Shown piece after piece: positions 45,767 to 47,770 of a stretch of DNA of 47,770 nt; positions within the stretch are counted from its first letter, which is position 1; the number at the start of each line of letters is the position of its first letter. A program made the translations under genes and the position numbers. Source of the DNA: Pseudobdellovibrio sp. (GTDB lineage Bacteria > Bdellovibrionota > Bdellovibrionia > Bdellovibrionales > Bdellovibrionaceae); NCBI GenBank assembly GCA_020696855.1, contig JAJFMT010000006.1, forward strand, positions 1 through 47,770, read 5' to 3'. The notes under the pieces are model-generated. The model worked only from the letters and a program-made list of their open reading frames with translations, was not told where the DNA came from and searched no databases.

Positions 45767-47044
45767 CTAGACCATCGTCTTGATTGACTTAGCGCGGCCA
45801 CGTTCGATTAGAGGCCTTTCGATGTAGATATGTAGAGGAATCGAGAATAAAAGCGTTAGCACACTGGCCAAAACAAACAGACTAAAGCCTTGAAAAAAGC
45901 CGACTGTACTAATCTCTTTCACGTTTGTAGTTCCAAAAACCATGATCGCAGCCACTGCTATGAATGGAAAATGAAATAAATAAATCGGAAACGAAAGACG
46001 TGAAAAGGGCAGCCAGAAGCGGCTATTACTGATTCGTCTTAGAAAAGCAAAAGGGGAAATAAACGAATACCAGCTGCCAACCATTAATAAGGCTAATCCA
46101 AAAGCGAAGATCTGGCGGTGCGTACATAAGTAGAAAGCATTCCAGGCGGGAGAGAACGGATTGTAATAAAAGGATTGAGGGTCATAAACGGGAATACAAA
46201 GTCCCAATGAAAAAAGAAAGACTCCTGCGGTAAAAATTAAAAGCGAAGGGCCTGTTCTTGAGAAAATTTCTTTCATCTGTCTTTCATAAAAGACTTTAAA
46301 ATAGGCCAAAAGAAGCCCGATCGCAAAAGGACCGAATCTTGTCATGTTGGATTCATAAAGATATTCACCGATTAGAGCCGTAAATTTCGAATGATCTTCG
46401 GCCAAAAAGATATCTGTCAGCGGCCGCAGGTAAAGATCGTTATGAGCAGAAAGCCTCCAGTAGCAAACAAAAAAAGAAACGACTATTCCGGCTGATATCA
46501 ATAAGGCACGGTTATTTGATTTTTTTAATAACCATAAAAACGCAGGAAGAACCGCATAGTACTGAACTTCAACTAGAAGCGACCAGCCAACCGGGATAAT
46601 TGTTCTGTGGCCGGGAATTAAATTATTAATAAGTAACAGATTCGTAAAAAAATATTGTCCGAAGTAACTCCATTGTGCGGCTGTGTAAAGAACAAGTGCT
46701 ACAAGAAACAACGGATAAATCCTGAAAAATCTTTTTCTATAAAAAGTTAATGTCGCAGCCCAGTCAAAACTTTCAATTTTACTGAAGAGCGGAAGCCCTA
46801 GCACCAGAGCACTTATAAGAAAAAACGCATCAACGCCTTTTTCTCCCTGCCATAACGGCTGAAGCAGCGCCGGCATATTTAAGATGTAATCTTTTGTTCT
46901 CTGAAAATCGTAAATTTGCGTTACGCCCACAATGACGTGAAACGCAATAATACTTAAAACCGACATCGCACGAACGGCATCAATCACTGAATCGTGCGCT
47001 GATTTGAATGCAAAAATGTCCTGAAAATATTTGTTCTTTAACAA
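45767..47044 (-). CDS. Acyltransferase-3 family membrane protein
   Basis: 425 aa. It starts with DSVIDAVRAMSVLSIIAFHV, the family's His-bearing first segment, then about ten hydrophobic spans (for example LLIFTAGVFLFSLGLCI, FPFIAVAAIMVFGT, ASVLTLLFSIPLHIY) ending ERPLIERGRAKS. These enzymes O-acetylate surface polysaccharide, LPS or peptidoglycan using a membrane-supplied acyl group. The exact target is unknown. Stands alone between an unrelated protease and a small protein. Confidence 0.83.
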   Translation of the reverse strand: MLKNKYFQDIFAFKSAHDSVIDAVRAMSVLSIIAFHVIVGVTQIYDFQRTKDYILNMPALLQPLWQGEKGVDAFFLISALVLGLPLFSKIESFDWAATLTFYRKRFFRIYPLFLVALVLYTAAQWSYFGQYFFTNLLLINNLIPGHRTIIPVGWSLLVEVQYYAVLPAFLWLLKKSNNRALLISAGIVVSFFVCYWRLSAHNDLYLRPLTDIFLAEDHSKFTALIGEYLYESNMTRFGPFAIGLLLAYFKVFYERQMKEIFSRTGPSLLIFTAGVFLFSLGLCIPVYDPQSFYYNPFSPAWNAFYLCTHRQIFAFGLALLMVGSWYSFISPFAFLRRISNSRFWLPFSRLSFPIYLFHFPFIAVAAIMVFGTTNVKEISTVGFFQGFSLFVLASVLTLLFSIPLHIYIERPLIERGRAKSIKTMV

Positions 47045-47110
47045 GACTCAAATATATTCTTTTTAACTTAATTTGTCTTTGAATAATTCGGCTTAAGAGC
47101 CGCGCGGGAA

Positions 47111-47341
47111 TCAGGCCTTTTTGCGCGGAGTTGTTTCTTCGTCGTTAAAATCAAACGCCAATTGTCGCGGAAAATTCACAATTTTTTGCGGATTTTCCTG
47201 GATCGCGCGTTTTTCACTCGGAGTGATGACATCGTGACCTGTAGATTGCTTAATAAGATATTTAATGAAGGCTTCTTTAGCAGAGTCGGACGCATCTTTA
47301 TTGAATCCCAGATCTTCCATCAACTTTCCGACTTTTTTCAT
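47111..47341 (-). CDS. Small protein with a C-terminal clamp-motif-like peptide
   Basis: 76 aa, MKKVGKLMEDLGFNKDASDS onward. A charged helical body is followed near the end by NFPRQLAFDFNDEETTPRKK. RQLAFDF resembles the beta-clamp-binding hexapeptide (QLxLxL/F). No other family recognised. A real gene by the length, the start context and neighbour spacing, but without a proven role. Confidence 0.55.
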   Translation of the reverse strand: MKKVGKLMEDLGFNKDASDSAKEAFIKYLIKQSTGHDVITPSEKRAIQENPQKIVNFPRQLAFDFNDEETTPRKKA

Positions 47342-47432
47342 AACTAAATCCTTTCAAAGGGCCGTCTTAACCTATCGTCAGAGGTCCAGTGTTTATTTAG
47401 ATGAAAGTCTAGTTGCTGCTCTAATTGTTGAT

Positions 47433-47457
47433 AAAATCGAGGATGTCGTCCGATTTT
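47433..47457. other. Short hairpin in the 188-bp intergenic region
   Basis: AAAATCG (47433-47439) pairs with CGATTTT (47451-47457) around an 11-nt loop. No T-run that clearly marks a terminator. GGTCCAG lies at 47383-47389 upstream of the small protein gene. Otherwise the region shows nothing I can name. Confidence 0.35.
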
Positions 47458-47529
47458 GAGACAAACGCGCGTTCCGGCAATGGTTAAAAATTACGTATTG
47501 CGCATTTTTTTGGATGTTATTGGTTTTCG

Positions 47530-47770
47530 TTATGCCGGAGTGTGGCGCAGTTTTTCATAGATGTTACCTGTTAGCTCACGGCTTTCATTAATGGGATACA
47601 TCTGCAAATAGAGTGAATCAGATAAAGTAAAAATACGTGCTAAAAGATCTTTGTTTCTTAGCCCGCAGCTGCCACTCAGCATAGTTGAAATTGTCGGAGC
47701 GGGTGCCTTCACCCAGGAAATCTTTCCGCCGAGAGTTCCGTTTAAATCACCAAGTTCAAAAATTATCGAT
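47530..47770 (-). CDS. C-terminal part of an unidentified protein (5' end outside window)
   Basis: An open frame runs from the right edge to a TAA at 47530. The visible part reads IIFELGDLNGTLGGKISWVK, then SGSCGLRNKDLLARIFTLSD and ends YEKLRHTPA. The strand pattern before GKISWV is reminiscent of the last beta strands of PilZ domains, but the c-di-GMP motifs would lie outside the window. Only about 79 residues are visible, so the identity is open. Confidence 0.45.
   Translation of the reverse strand, partial: SIIFELGDLNGTLGGKISWVKAPAPTISTMLSGSCGLRNKDLLARIFTLSDSLYLQMYPINESRELTGNIYEKLRHTPA

Overview
The window looks like a piece of a chromosome from a Bdellovibrio-type predatory bacterium. 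The clearest marker is a 64-residue one-domain histone-fold protein at 19656-19850, which closely resembles the bacterial histone I remember as Bd0055/HBb of B. bacteriovorus. Other signs fit: a Gly/Asn-rich inserted N-terminus in Rho, many small lipoproteins and secreted proteins, a PilZ gene behind a flagellar-type promoter, GatCAB, and a compact mix of housekeeping genes. Base composition looks even and moderately AT-rich by eye. I see no insertion sequences, prophage, CRISPR, rRNA or tRNA genes, so this is core chromosome rather than an island. The species assignment is inference.

Layout. 1-1782 (-) is the 5' part of a GYF_2/TPR membrane protein. 1783-2426 is the longest stretch without an annotated gene, but it holds two overlapping small ORFs, interlocking GGTTCC/GGAACC hairpins and an intrinsic terminator. 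2427-6554 holds a lipoprotein facing a murA-prmC-prfA-rpmE group. 6713-10607 has an SDR-like oxidoreductase, a transglutaminase-like protein, a membrane-anchored unknown and rho. 10791-11220 is the PilZ gene with its sigma-28-like promoter. 11303-17480 (-) has a LysM lipoprotein, then DUF192, ppx/gppA, gatB, gatA and gatC. 17591-20638 has ligA (+), the histone (-) and an OmpA-family lipoprotein (-). 20711-25907 has a membrane metallophosphoesterase, murD (+), a large extracytoplasmic protein with a carboxypeptidase-regulatory-like domain, and a lipoprotein.

25913-30681 (-) is a lysine/peptidoglycan-precursor cluster (dapA, dapB, dapF) with an LptM-like lipoprotein, a transaldolase-like gene and two exported unknowns. 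30905-33944 (-) is ftsK with a scramblase-like gene. 34158-36714 (+) is queE, a Fis-like gene and dnaB, facing a secretin N-domain protein with no pore. 37659-39546 has a small helical protein and a thioredoxin-TPR protein. 39734-41569 (-) is rpsF-DUF2232-rplI without rpsR. 41693-43251 (+) is an FHA protein and an alpha/beta hydrolase. 43252-47770 (-) has a secreted unknown, a subtilase with a CUB-like tail, an acyltransferase-3 protein, a small protein with a clamp-motif-like tail, and the C-terminal part of another gene.

Functional threads: peptidoglycan and lysine precursors (murA, murD, dapA/B/F), translation (prfA, prmC, rpmE, rplI, rpsF, gatCAB, queE), replication and chromosome handling (ligA, dnaB, ftsK, histone, Fis-like), and envelope remodelling and export. 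Several convergent gene pairs share or abut stop codons and have no hairpin between them. Others are separated by strong two-way terminators.
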